A stretch of 64,000 nucleotides of DNA from Agapetus fuscipes (GCA_951799405.1 OX637335.1:18356342-18420341), one strand, 5' to 3'; numbered from the stretch's first letter, positions 10,227 through 21,788 are shown. The notes: generated from the letters alone by a model not told the origin. Numbers and translations: made by a program.

Positions 10227-11462
10227 CATACTGCAATAGTATCATAATTAAAGTATTAGAAACCCTATATAATTAATTACATTATATTAGGTACACAATA
10301 AGTTATAATTTATATCCAAAACATAGATTTTATACTTTGAATCTGAAAATTAAAATAATCCTTGTTTTTGTCAGGCAATATTATTATGGAAGCATTTATT
10401 TATCAAACTTAACATAGGTTACGTACATTTTTTATAAATTACTTACTTCATAATTCCGTATTCATACATTTAATTAATTCATAGATCATGCATTTTTTAT
10501 CTACATAAATTCAGCATAAAAGTTTTAACAGAATAATAATTTCATACTTTAATAGACATCTGTGTACCAAAAATGAAATGCTATTTTTTGGTAAGCGTAT
10601 AACGAGAACAATTGAACCAATTTGCCTGTTTTTTGTCTTGTTATGTTGTTTTTAATTTGAAATAGGTTATCCTGATTTTTTTGTTGTAAATATTTCTACA
10701 TTTGTAACAAGTTGAGTAGGTACATATTTTTCCTTCCAACTAATTTACAAATCTTTTTCAAATTTATAGTAATCGTCTATGACATGACAACTCAGGGTGG
10801 GTCTTGGAATTTTTATGTTTGTTCAGCTAGTTGTAAATATAAATGCCTATTTCATTCTTTAATAGGATTAAAATAGGCATTTCGTTTAGTGGGATAGCGT
10901 CTCAAAAAAATCAATAAATGTTCACCACAGGTGATCAAAAATAGAAGGAATAAATAGGTATATTTTATAGTATAGTGATTTATTTGATTTTTGTATAAAT
11001 CAGTCTAAAGATTACAAACAATAATATTTTAATATTGTTTTTACTGGCAGTTTATATTTTACTCAGACAAATTGAATATTGTAAAACTTTGTAGATATCT
11101 TCTTTCAGTTTGTTATAAAAGTAGATAAAGAAAAAAAACACAGATTTATAAAAGTACACATATTTCTAAGAGGTAGGAAAAGAAAGGTTGCACCCATAAA
11201 ATGTTTATATTTTTTCATATTTCAGCATTATAAATCTTCTAAAAACATATTAAAAAAAATCATTTATTGTAAAATCTTCTAAATTTTATTCCATACTTAT
11301 AACTATTTTGTCAACGTTTTAATCATACTTACGTACTCGTACATCAAAAAGTATTAAAAATTGGTTTTAAATAATTATGATCATGGGAGTCTGCTACGTC
11401 GATTGATTACAAGGTCAATAGTTTTATTATTCATGCATATTTTCTAGTTACAATACTTATGG
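10227..11462. other. 3' flank of the PDZ gene, no other gene
   Basis: AT-rich. Minus-strand AATAAA at 11422-11427 and around 11264 are candidate poly(A) signals for the PDZ gene. I see no recurrent repeat family. Confidence 0.55.
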
Positions 11463-11547
11463 TTAATTATTATTATTTTTGGAGTTGATTGTTGATTTGC
11501 TGCTCTGTCCCTCGCTGAAGACGTCCACTGATTTGGATCGGGGCGTC
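11463..11547 (-). CDS. PDZ gene, terminal coding exon 4
   Basis: 85 nt, acceptor TTTGTTCCAG. It encodes RTPRSKSVDVFSEGQSSKST and a short Asn-rich end, then TAA. The phase (2 bases from exon 3 plus 1) closes an Arg codon. Confidence 0.82.
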
Positions 11548-14500
11548 CTGGAACAAACCAATGGATATTTTAGGCAACTTGGACGAAAAGATGTTAAGAT
11601 GTAAAATTGAACTTTTGTAAGCATGGCAGATATGAATGGTTGTTTTTTCAAATATAATTGATGGACTCAGCAGAAATTAAAAAATAATATTGACGGTTAA
11701 ACACACATGAGATGAGGAAATATATATAGTTGTACAAACACAGAATTGTGCTTCAATTATACATCTATGAGACTCTAACGGGGTTATTCTTAGACATTTT
11801 AGTCGCCGGTAGAGCCCACGCTTTGACAAACTAATGATGCATTTGTATGAAGACCTGTCAATCCAAGATGGCCGCAAGTGAACAGCTGATTTGTTTTCAT
11901 ACAACTATTACAAAATTTGGTAGGTAAGAATGACCGTGCTGATGAAACTTCCAGCGCAGGCACCATTAGTTTGTCAGAGTGTGGGCTCAATCGACGACTA
12001 AAATGTCTAAGAATAAGTAAGAGGTCTAAGATTAGACAGAAAAAGTGTAGAGACCCTTAAAAAGATGGGCTTTAATATAATGGAAAAACCATTGGGTTGA
12101 TCTAAAAGATAAGAAGGCTTAGAATAGCTTTGAAGAAGGCTGTATCTTGGAGTGAAAGAAGATGGCTGACAGTAATTCATACCTATTTATTGTGTGACCA
12201 TTATGTAACTATATATTTTCTGTCATAGAAGATACGTGTGTAAATCATTGAGGTGTAAATGGAATTTGAATGATTGTTATACATAGGTACCTTCTAGAAA
12301 CAGTGATTTCTATCTCCCCTTCCTTGACTTGTTTGAATAAGCTGATAGCTCCAGCGTGGCTCAGGCCTAGTGTCGGTACTCCATTCACAGAGACTATTTC
12401 ATCCCCTAGAAAATACAGGAATCAAACATAAGTAATAAACATAATGAAAAATCCTCTGAAGTAATGTAATAGGCAAAGTGAATGATGAAAGTGTTGAGAC
12501 AATTGAGGGTGCAAATCATTCATCCGCAATGGTCGTGCAGAGAGGGTGCCTCCTGAAGAAGTTGGCTAGATTACCAACGAAACATCCATAGTAATGTAAG
12601 TTCTCCCATAACAATTCATCTAATGCTGGAGAAATGTTTTCCGGGATCTGTTGCCGTGGTCTATGGGACCTGGAGCTTTGAAAGTTGGAACATGGACGTT
12701 TCGCCCATGTCTACGATTGGGTTCTTCAGCGTGAAGTATGATGATGAAGATGATCTTGATGAAAACTGTGATCCCTGTCATCGTAAATACGTCAAAAGAC
12801 CGTTACTCCAGTTTAAATTTGAGTATAAGAATACAGTTTTATGAAATAGATTTTCTCTCCAATGTGTAGTGGGTAGATGCCTGCAGTACCTATTTATCAC
12901 ACGTCAAAAAATACTTTTAGAGACTTCAGTGACATAATTGTACCTAATGCTAAAATTATTGCAATAATGACATATTGGTATTTTTTACCTTCAAAGATAG
13001 TTCCTTGATCAGAAGCTTGTCCAGTTGGGAAGACTGTCTTTACAAATATCCCCATTCTTCCTTTAGGAGAATCTGTTCCTCCAACAATACTGAACCCAAG
13101 ACTCTTCTTTCCATTTCCTTTAGAAAACACCACAATATGAGTGCTTGAAGAGTTTGAATTATGTTTGAAATTGTTATCAGTGGATGGTTCATTAATTTGG
13201 ACAGGATCATATTTAGATCTTCCTTCATTGTACTCGTTCAAGAATACTTTACTTCTCGGCGAAATGGAAACTCGCTGTGAACCAAATCTGATGAATTTGT
13301 AATCATTATCCACGTCCATTACCCTAAGTTGTTGGCTTATTGGACGTGGAGGAATAGCCGGAGGTGTAGAGCTAGATGGAAGGTCATCGTAAGATCTTGA
13401 TGAAATTTGATCCACAGTTTTGACTAAATTACTGGTGGGATTCAGAATGTTGCTGATGCAAATGGGACGGTAAGTCAGTCTCTCAATATTTGTCACTCTT
13501 GACATTGCTTCTTGCTCCTCGTCGGCCATTGTTTCAATTGGTGCATAATTTTGTGACGATATTGATCGCCTCAATGTGTTTCGCTCTAAAAGTTTTTCAT
13601 CGTCGCTTTTTAAATTTGATGATGACAGTTCACCACAAGAGTTTCTTGACGAGCTCTCTCCGTAATTGTCGTAACCGGATGGATTAACGATGCTTCTTAG
13701 TGACACATTTTGGTATCGGGAAGGTCTCTCTAGTGTTGAATATCCCTGTGAGTTTACTTTTTTGTAAGAGATACTTTTTTGTGTTGGTTGCGTTATTTCT
13801 ATTGTAGAATTTTGTACGTTAATATTTTTTGTTGAGTTGCTCATTCCCATATAAGCTGTGTTGTGTGTTTTCAAGGTCAAAGGTGATAAAGGTATGTGCT
13901 GCACCACTGAAGTGGTCACCATTCTGCTAACAGTATGTGTGACTGGTGAATACTCATCGTGAGCCATGATCAGATCCACTTGGTACCTTTGAAAAAGAGC
14001 TCCTTGCTGTGAAGTGCTTTGGGAAGAACAGCTGTTCACAATGTGCTGAACCTGCTGTAGAGAAGACAGACCTCGTAAGATCTTCCCATTGACATTAACT
14101 ATCTCATCTCCGAGGCGGAGTCGTCCATCCCGGTGAGCGATACCATCAATGTCTAATTTCACAATGATGTATCTGATTTCAAATTCAGTGCCAGCGGAGT
14201 TGGTTGGAACTCTTTGCTGCGACAGGTACACTCCTAAGCTTTCTTCTAAGCTGGATTTTAAGAGACGTATTCTTCGGAACCTTTTTGTGCAGAGAGGATT
14301 TTTCTCTTGCAAGCCATTCTCATTTGTCGGCGATAAAGTAACTTTACTTTCCAGAGACTTCAGTTCATAATCTGCACTAAAGCCATTGAGAAGAGGTTTA
14401 TCTACGAGCTGGGATTGCAAAAACTTGAATTTCCTTGTTTGCACTCTTTCATCTAATGTGATTGTCTTGAGTCCATACGGATGATTCACTTTGACTTTCG

Positions 14501-17425
14501 GCATACTTTCATTTTTGGTTGTGCTCTTATCTTTGGTTACTTCGTTTGAAGTGCTTTGTTGATTCTCATTATTTTTGGTTTCTTGATAATTATACTGAAT
14601 AGTATTACCTAATTTAGATCTTGCACCATATAATTCTGAATGGTTTGCCATCAATGAACAAGGAGTGGAGCTACGAGATCCAGGACTTTGTTCATTGTTA
14701 ACATGATGATTGATTGCACTTGTTTTAAGTGTATTATACAAATGCCTTGATTTTGGTGAAATCATATTTGAAGTGAGACTACTCAAAATTTCCATTTCTT
14801 CTGGTAGATCTTCATGATCCTGTTCTTTGATGGACACATTATCAGGAGGGGAGTGATTGCTGTGTTCATCATTTAATCGGCTATCACTGTCATAACCTGA
14901 CTCGTTCGAGCTCACATAGTTACTCAAGCGATTCAAGTTTATCGGACCATCTGGTTCATGAAAATTGTAAATGCTGTAATTTGAACTGGAATATTCTCCA
15001 GGGTTCTGTTGCCTCAGATTGAGTTTTGTTAACTGATCCGATAAGGGTACACTATGTCTATGTCCTGCTATCAACATAGCATTGTCTGGGTTCTGAGGAT
15101 TCATTTGACTGTAAGGTCGTCTATTGTATCCACCATTACATTGCTGCTGACCATTGTGAAGATCATAGCTCACATGTGGAGATCCTAGATCGCTTCGGAT
15201 GGATGATCTAGATCCAGAACTGTCCTTTTTCAACCTTCCGAGAGTGCTGCACATCATATCTTCCAGCGCAGCCATGCTCTCCGATAAATTGAAATGTTCT
15301 TCGGAGTTAGCTCGAAGCCTGTACCCATTTTCAGACTGTGTACTCATGACAGAATCTCTCCCAGAGGGTTTTTCTGTCAAGCTTTGTCGGTATTGTGGTC
15401 TGAGATGGTGATTTACGACACTGCCTCCATTCTCTTCAGGTAATACTGATAACTTGGACCTCAGGAAAGCATAAGGGAAGTTGGATTTCCTACTACTTGT
15501 ATGTGACAATGTGTGGGAGCTATCTAAGTTAGAAATGTTATCACAGCTCACGGCTTTAGCAGGTACGGCAGTATAATTATCATTAGTAGAATAATTGTTG
15601 TTTAAGGTAGTTGTGGAAGAATCTCTGTGTGGATCTGGATTGTCTTGCAAATCAAGACCTTCTGTCGGGTCATCTCCTTTAATGTACGTCGATATGTGGG
15701 ACGTGGAACAGCTTCTAAAGAGAGCTGGAGTAGGATTCTTGACGTTCAAGTTATTGTAAGATCGGCGACTCCTTCCTTCAGCCGTTGGTTGAGTGCTTTT
15801 GGATGAATTAAGCATTCCGGTTGATCCCATTCGGTAGAACAGGTTCTTGAAAGGGCTCGGTGATCGCTCTCTTCTGTAAGAGTTGGACGAGCAGTGGGAT
15901 TCTGCGTCGGGTTCAACTTTTGGAGAGTTGGATTCTGATAAACTCCTGCCCATTTTCCAAGGTTGCTTCTTTCTGTAGGTCCCGATGTGATTCAGGGTCG
16001 GAGTGCCAGGAGCCTTATTGTCGCCAGACATTGGAGAGTCTGTGAGAGCCTCCTTGGGATCGTGCCTCCGTAGGAGATCCAGCTTCTTCCCCATGCGACG
16101 TCCCCACGTGGCAATAACTGGAAAATAAAAGTTATTTAATTTAAGTAATTCATCAAATTTATGAACGCAACTGCAACTAAAGGTGCTGAAATTTTAGAAT
16201 TCGTTTCTGAATTAAGTACTGATCATGTTTAAATATATTTTTTAATTTATATTACGTAAGGTGTAAAGTAAAAATGAAAGTTTCGTTCCTAAATGCTCCT
16301 AAGGCTAAAAATGTTGCATGGATTCATTTGTCTATGGCTCTCTCCTCTTTGACATTTCTTAGTTGAACAACCCACATATTAACAATTTCTTCACCTCTTA
16401 AGTCATATTCATCATGTAACCAGTGACATTTCCTCTGTTCTCAATAAATGGGAATCATATTTTAAAATCACCATCAGTTTCTTCTTCTTTTTACTCATCA
16501 GAATATAAGAGTGTACAAAATTCAAGGTGATTTTTGAGATTTCATATGATTGGAGTCTTTGTAAATGTCAATTGAAAGTGATATCAATGTCAAATTGGTA
16601 TTGACACTTGGGTGACATGATAGAATGGCGCATTGACAGAATGACACATGACATTTATTTATTTATTTTATTAATAAAATATGACATAACGACACATGAC
16701 AAAACAACACATGACAGAACAACACATGGAAGAACAACACATGACAGAACATCACAATGGCAGTAGGTACCTACATCACATGACAAAACGACACTGAAAA
16801 TACATCACTATGACAAAACAACAGAAGGACCATACATCGCATTATGGTGTTTTCTGTTTAGTGATGTTTTGTCATTGTGATGTTCTTTCCTGTAACGTTT
16901 TGCCATAGTGATGTTTTGTCATGTGATGTACTGTCATGCGTTGTTCCGTCATGTGTCGTTATATCATGTGTCATTTTGTCACTGTGTCGTCTACCATGGA
17001 ACTGACACTTGTCTCTCTATTTTATTTTTCTTCTTCAATGGCGCTGCAGCCTAACTTGAGGGCCTTGCTTGGCCTCCTACTACGCCTGTCCTCCGACGCC
17101 GACGTCCATTTCACAACTTGTAAAAGCTGGGCCGCATCGTTCCCCACTCTGTCTACATGTATTTTTACACTTCTTAAACTAATTATTATTAGATTTCATG
17201 ATGTCCCTTACCTTTCTTCATCTCCTTCTCTCTCGCCGCGTCATCCTCTAGGATCATGGCCGGCACCGCCGTCACCACGTGGTAATCCGAGCCCTGTCCC
17301 TTCTTGTCTTCCGCTTTCCCTTCCACCGCAGGGGCCGCCTTCCTCCCAGCGAGGTCCCCTTGCGTGGGGGACCCCGCCGGAGAAAGGGCCTGCTCGCTGG
17401 AGCGCCGCCCCTTGAACAAACGCAT
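11463..17425 (-). CDS. two-PDZ scaffold protein (PDZD2/IL16-like, probably Slo-interacting protein 1)
   Basis: Coding exons on the minus strand are 17425-17212, 16117-12989, 12405-12291 and 11547-11463. All junctions are GT-AG and phases 1, 1 and 2 agree, giving 1180 residues. The start is the ATG at 17425 (MRLFKGRRSSEQ). Most of residues 80-680 is low-complexity, Ser/Asn-rich and probably disordered. PDZ1 lies at about 683-788 (loop SLGVYL, core DGRLRLGDEIVNVNG) and PDZ2 at about 1066-1153 (loop KKSLGFSIVGG, core GDEIVSVNG). PDZ2 is split by intron 2 exactly at the GDE turn, and the protein ends 27 residues after it. PDZ domains bind C-terminal peptides of membrane proteins. The PDZ2 motif order is that of PDZD2/pro-IL16. 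The insect counterpart is, I believe, Slo-interacting protein 1, which modulates Slo potassium channels. Family is sure; the exact orthologue is inferred. Confidence 0.9.
11784..12016. mobile_element. long-TIR MITE in PDZ intron 3
   Basis: The left arm (11784-11836, TTATTCTTAGACATTTTAGT) and right arm (11963-12016) are near-perfect inverted repeats of about 53 bp. The interior carries an inverted copy of repeat J (about 11845-11960). Confidence 0.85.
12291..12405 (-). CDS. PDZ gene, coding exon 3
   Basis: 115 nt, acceptor TATTTTCTAG, donor AGAAG/GTACC. It continues PDZ2: DEIVSVNGVPTLGLSHAGAI, then FKQVKEGEIEITVSR. It joins in phase to both neighbours. Confidence 0.92.
12612..12745 (+). repeat. 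dispersed repeat E, copy 1 (PDZ intron 2)
   Basis: Shared core GATCTGTTGCCGTGGTCT, then GGAGCTT, GCCCATGTCT and TTCTTCAGCGTGA. It matches 28185-28335 and, inverted, 62762-62880. Confidence 0.7.
12989..16117 (-). CDS. PDZ gene, coding exon 2 (main exon)
   Basis: 3129 nt, from acceptor TTTTATTTTCCAG to donor GAAG/GTAAAA. It starts by completing a Val codon and reads IATWGRR before the internal Met at 16094, which is therefore not the true start. It holds the disordered region, all of PDZ1 and the first half of PDZ2. The reading frame runs past 12989 into the intron, where the residues are no longer PDZ-like. Confidence 0.92.
16619..16985. repeat. 15-bp minisatellite arranged as an inverted repeat
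   Basis: The left half repeats GACAGAACAACACAT-like units (GACAAAAC, GACAGAAC, GGAAGAAC plus AACACAT). The right half holds the same unit inverted (ATGTGTTGTTCTGTC-like). The turn is at about 16815-16850. Confidence 0.85.
17028..17140 (-). mobile_element. LINE 3'-end fragment, copy 2
   Basis: The minus strand reads AAQLLQVVKWTSASEDRRSR and then KALKLGCSAIEE without a stop. This is the C-terminal end of a LINE ORF2-like protein. It matches 4889-5010. Confidence 0.55.
17212..17425 (-). CDS. PDZ gene, coding exon 1
   Basis: It encodes residues 1-71 plus one base of codon 72. The donor is AAG followed by GTAAGG. It is basic at the start (MRLFKGRR) and Ala/Lys/Glu-rich after. The frame stays open to a TTG at 17437, but the ATG at 17425 (AAG ATG C) is the plausible start. 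Confidence 0.85.
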
Positions 17426-17495
17426 CTTGGCAGACAAGAAGCGCTCAGCTCAACACATGCGGAGCTTTGTTCGTCGCCATCTTGGCAGCGTCTGC
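17225..17495. promoter_or_regulatory. CpG-rich 5' region of the PDZ gene
   Basis: CpG and GC density are far above the rest of the window around exon 1. This may mark the 5' end of the transcription unit. An acceptor-like TTTATTTGTTTGTTTGCAG (minus strand, ending at 17492) suggests that a non-coding exon lies further upstream. Confidence 0.5.
17445..17480 (-). promoter_or_regulatory. upstream ORF in the PDZ 5' leader
   Basis: ATG at 17480 has a strong context (AAG ATG G) and reads MATNKAPHVLS to a TGA at 17447-17445. The main ATG lies 19 nt further on. If this leader is transcribed, it should lower or tune translation of the PDZ protein. Confidence 0.55.
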
Positions 17496-17730
17496 AAACA
17501 AACAAATAAAATGCTGTTTAAATCTGTGGAGTTAATAATCATATATTTTTTTCACCTTTCTTTTATTCAGAAAATTTAGTACAGAAAGATATGTACCTTT
17601 TTATTTAGGATACTAGCCTGCCTACTTGTGCTAGGTTATAAGTTAGGTATCCACGTGTCATTGTTTTTTTGGGCAGAAAATTTACTTTAAGTGATAATTG
17701 TTCCATGGAGTGGTTGCCTGTGAATAACGC

Positions 17731-17880
17731 CGATAGTAGCCTCCTTTTCATACAATCCGGTCCGGAATCGGATCGGAAGTCGCACATTGTATCAGAAAGT
17801 ATGTAAGCTTTCACACGGTCCGGCGATCCCATACATTTCGCGACCGGATCTGGACCGAAACCGGGTATGTGAAAAGGTGG
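17731..17880. mobile_element. imperfect palindromic MITE
   Basis: Ends CTCCTTTTCATAC and GTATGTGAAAAGGTGG are inverted. Inner parts with CCGGTCCGG and CCGGATCTGGACCG also pair imperfectly. Confidence 0.65.
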
Positions 17881-18016
17881 TACAAGTGTATTTCCCGTCA
17901 TTTCATTAAATTCCTACTTGAAATGTTTTTTTACAATGTTTACAAACATTAGAAAAAATATACTTTAACCGTCATATTGAAATCGTGCAAATTCACACCT
18001 TCGATTAAAATGCACC

Positions 18017-18085
18017 AGTCGTAGCCTAGTGGTCAATGCCTCTGACTTGAAATAGGAAGGTGACGAATTCAAATCCTCTACAAGG
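18017..18085 (+). repeat. tRNA-like SINE head, type C
   Basis: A-box-like TAGCCTAGTGGTCAATG and B-box-like GAATTCAAATCC are spaced as in a tRNA. There is no folded acceptor stem. The head resembles those at 45957 and 56568. Confidence 0.45.
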
Positions 18086-18367
18086 GCTTAAAAATACGAT
18101 TCAATTTTCAAAAAACTTGTACAAAGGACCACACAGATATTGGATTTTTTCAAGGTGTGATGATCAAGCTCACAAAGGGTCTTTTGGGATATTTGATCTA
18201 GAAACTCGAAAATTCACATACTGTGTACAGCGAATGTTGTATTAATAATTAAGTGCCCATTTTAATGTGTGAAAGAGTAATTAAATAAATTACCTACAAG
18301 TACGAGTATGTAACTAGTAACTTGCCCAGATTTCGAAAATTATTGAATCACTTCTGATACCTGTGTA

Positions 18368-18752
18368 AATAATTGATACCCCACATTTATCTGTACCAAA
18401 TAAATAGGTGTACTCGTTTTAAATAATTGGTATACCACATGCCAACATATGTGTTAAAAGATTGGTGCATCATATACTTATGTTTTAAATACAGAAGATC
18501 GTCGATTATCTAGACGTCGATTAACCAAACGATCGATTAACCGATTCTTGTTTAAATAATTGATACCCCACATTTTGTCAATTCCAATGAGATAAATATA
18601 CTTGTTTTAAATGATTGGTATATTGCATACTAACATAATATGTTTTAAAAGATTGGTGCATCATAAATTAAACTTATGTTTGAAATACAGTAGAGCGTCG
18701 ATTATCTGAACGTCGATTAACCGGACGATCGATTAACCGCGCAGTCAATTCT
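18368..18752 (+). repeat. ~187-bp tandem duplication
   Basis: Two copies share AATAATTGATACCCCACAT, AGATTGGTGCATCAT and GTCGATTAACC. A third, partial and diverged copy may follow at 19105-19200. Each full copy ends in a pogo-like terminus. Confidence 0.75.
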
Positions 18753-19044
18753 TGCTCGCTCGTTCAACGCGACCCTTTCCTTCGCCACATGGATCTATAA
18801 TCTATAAATTAATTTGCAAAGATATATTACATTTAAGATTCATATTACATACATTCTCATAAGAAGACACGTATAAGTTCACGTTTAAACATGCCGCATT
18901 TGGACTTACAACATAAAAATGCAACCTCAAATGAACATAAGCCCTCGATATAATCATAAGAACATTGACAAAAGTGAATCAAGTTTATACAGCATACCTA
19001 CCTATTAGTCAAGAAACTGAGCTCGGATAATCGACACTCTACTG
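18688..19044. mobile_element. pogo/Tigger-like MITE
   Basis: Termini CAGTAGAGCGTCGATTATC and the inverted GATAATCGACACTCTACTG are typical of pogo-like elements, with TA at the left flank. An R250 copy (18797-19018) fills most of the interior. Solo termini occur at 18493 and 19086. Confidence 0.75.
18797..19018 (-). mobile_element. R250 copy inside the pogo-like MITE
   Basis: It begins with the ATCTATAATCTATAA tail and ends ATTAGTCAAGAAACT. The middle is partly deleted. Confidence 0.75.
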
Positions 19045-19599
19045 TTACTAGTACCTGATGTAATAATATGTCAAGCACTAATTACAGTAGAGCGTCGATT
19101 ATCCGAACTACATTACAAAATTTAAATAATCTGTACCTACCTGATACTCGTATATTACATGTTTTGAATAATTGGTACCACCTGATGTACAACATGTTTT
19201 TAATGATTGTTGCAGTGCATGCGGATAATGACGTAATAGTGCTTCCGTTCTGCGACTTCTCAAGATCAAGAAATCCATTAAGATTCCTCACCTGTAAAAT
19301 TAGTAGGTTTCGATGCGGCTCGCGTGCAGCTTCAAGTTGCAGGTCGACTAGGCAGGTGCTATGATATGTGCCGGCTCTTAAAGTGGAATGAAATTAGAAA
19401 ACCAAAGGTTCTGGTTCTCCAAACTAACTGCGCCCCATCTTTTTTCCATCAAAAATCCTATGGAACTCAATCTTTGATACGGTGAGCTCCACACATTTTA
19501 TGTACCCATATTTTTTTTTTTGATGCCAAACATGAATGTCGATTTCAAACCTTACCTTATCGTTACAAGGCAGAAGCGAAACCAATTATGTGTCTTTAA

Positions 19600-20153
19600 T
19601 GTCGTAAAAAATGATTCATTCTGCCAATGCCACCCCTGTTTTAGGGAAGTTCAGCAGGAGGGCTTAAGCGCCTTTGGGATGAACAAGAGTCATGAAAAGG
19701 CGCTATGAATATCTTGTATTATTATTATGGTTTATGTTCGTTTCAGGTTGAGTTTTTATGTTGTAAGTTCACGTGCGGTATGTGTAAGCGCGAACTTATA
19801 CATGTGTGCTTATCGGAATGCATGTAATAAGAATCTTACTTGTAATATATCTTTGCAACTTAGATCATTGATAGATTATAAATAATCACCTTGACTTATA
19901 GGTTGGTATGAGGCTGACCACCCATACTGTAAAAAATGGTTCACTTTGCCAATGTCACCCCTGTGTTAGGGAAGGTCGGCAAAAGTTGTAGCGCTTATGT
20001 TCATTTGAGGTTTGGATTTTATTTGTAAGTACACATTCAGCATATTTTGTAAGCGCGAACTACACGTGTTTGTTTGTGGGCATACATCTGAGAGCTTTGA
20101 ATGAATATATCCTTGCAACTTAGATTATTGATAGATTATAAATAATCACCTTA
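19600..20153 (+). mobile_element. two tandem R250 copies
   Basis: Copy one (19600-19888) has an unrelated insert near 19670-19730. Copy two starts at 19889 with CCTTGACTTATAGG. Both end with the same GATAGATTATAAATAATCACC tail, so the pair arose by tandem duplication. Confidence 0.8.
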
Positions 20154-20533
20154 AGAGGAGATGATTTTTTATTCTTGACCACTCCAATTACTCTATGAAA
20201 TGGAGTCAAACAATTTTCGAACTGAGATGGAGGGTTGAAGAAAGCTGCTTGAAAAAGCTTGAAAAAGCTGCGAGCTGCATCTTTTTCCCCACATTTTACT
20301 AAACGCACATTTTACTCAACACATATTTGAATTCAGTATTTTTTTCTAACGTCACACTTGTATAGGACAACCAACAGTCTTTAGCAATAAATAACAACTA
20401 GGGGCGTTGCCCCAGGCTGCTACGCAGCCCAACCCCTTAACATTCGGAGAATGTGTATATTGCGCATAGTTCCCTCGCGTTAAAATTCGGAAAACATGTA
20501 AAATAAAAACATGCAATCTTAGTAAAAGAAAAT
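20154..20533. other. spacer with two GC hairpins
   Basis: GGGGCGTTGCCCC (20401-20413) and GGCTGCTACGCAGCC (20415-20429) are adjacent small palindromes in otherwise AT-rich DNA. No gene. Confidence 0.5.
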
Positions 20534-21788
20534 CGACCACCCATACTTTAAAAAATGGTTCACTTTGCAGATTTCAGCTGTGTTTCAGGGAAGGTTGGCA
20601 AGAGTTGCAGGGCTTATGTTCATTTGAGATTGGGTTTTTATGTTGTAAGTCATCATGCATTATGTGTAAGCGCGGACTTACAAATGTCTTTTTGTGGGAA
20701 TGCATTTAATATGAATCTCAAATGGTATGTATCTTTGCAACTTAGATTATAGAACTTAACAAAATAATTTCCTTGACTTATAGGTTAGTATGTGGCTGAC
20801 CACCCATACTGTGAGAAATGGTTCACCATGCAAATTTCATCTCTGTTTGAGGAAAAGTCGGCAAGAGTTGCAGGGCTTATGTTCATTTGAGATTGGGTTT
20901 TTATGTTGTAAGTCAACATGCATTATGTGTAAGCGCGAACTTACAAATGTCTGCTTGTGGGAATGCATTTAATATGAATCTCAAATGGTATGTATCTTTG
21001 CAACTTAGATTATAGAACTAAACAAAATAATTTCCTTGACTTATAGGTTAGTATGTGGCTGTCCACCCATACTGTAAGAAATGGTTCACCATGCAAGTTT
21101 CATCTCTGTTTGAGGAAAAGTCGGCAAGAGTTGCAGGGCTTATGTTCATTTGAGATTGGGTTTTTATGTTGTAAGTCAACATGCATTATGTGTAAGCGCG
21201 AACTTACAAATGTCTGCTTGTGGGAATGCATTTAATATGAATCTCAAATGGTATGTATCTTTGCAACTTAGATTATAGAACTAAACAAAATAATTTCCTT
21301 GACTTATAGGTTAGTATGTGGCTGTCCACCCATACTGTAAGAAATGGTTCACCATGCAAGTTTCATCTCTGTTTGAGGAAAAGTCGGCAAGAGTTGCAGG
21401 GCTTATGTTCATTTGAGATTAGGTTTTTATGGTGTAAGTCCACATGGAGCATTTGTAAGCACGAACCTGTCTGCTTGTGGGAATGCATTTAATATGAATC
21501 TCAAATGGTATGTATCTTTGCAACTCAGATTATGTAAAGAAATACGCAAAATAATTTCCTTGACTTATAGGTTGGTATGAGGCTGATCACCCATACTTTA
21601 AAAAATAGTTCACCATGCAAATTTCATCTCTGTTTGAGGAAAAGTCGTCAAGAGTTGCATTTGAGATTGGGTTTTTATGTTGTAAGTCAACATGCATTAT
21701 GTGTAAGCGCGAACTTACAAATGTCTGCTTGTAGGAATGCATGTAATATGAATCTCAAATGTAATATATCTTTGCAACTTAGATTACA
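20534..21788 (+). repeat. 263-bp tandem array of R250 (5 units)
   Basis: Unit starts (CCTTGACTTATAGGTTAG) fall at 20771, 21034, 21297 and 21558, with a first unit from 20534. The middle units are almost identical. Each unit is a full R250 element plus an AAACAAAATAATTT linker. Confidence 0.95.

Larger units (their letters stand above)
16118..17211 (-). other. PDZ gene intron 1
   Basis: 1094-bp intron bounded by GTAAGG and TTTTCCAG. It contains the inverted 15-bp repeat cluster (16619-16985) and a LINE 3' fragment (17028-17140). Confidence 0.85.

Noticed and set aside
16936..17415. 159-codon plus-strand frame
   Set aside because: Antisense to PDZ exon 1 and a LINE fragment, with no domain.
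17426..17437. PDZ protein start at TTG 17437
   Set aside because: Non-ATG start four codons before a well-placed ATG.
20790..21235. Repeated 60-codon frames with the same peptide
   Set aside because: They are frames through the R250 tandem units; other R250 copies break the frame.
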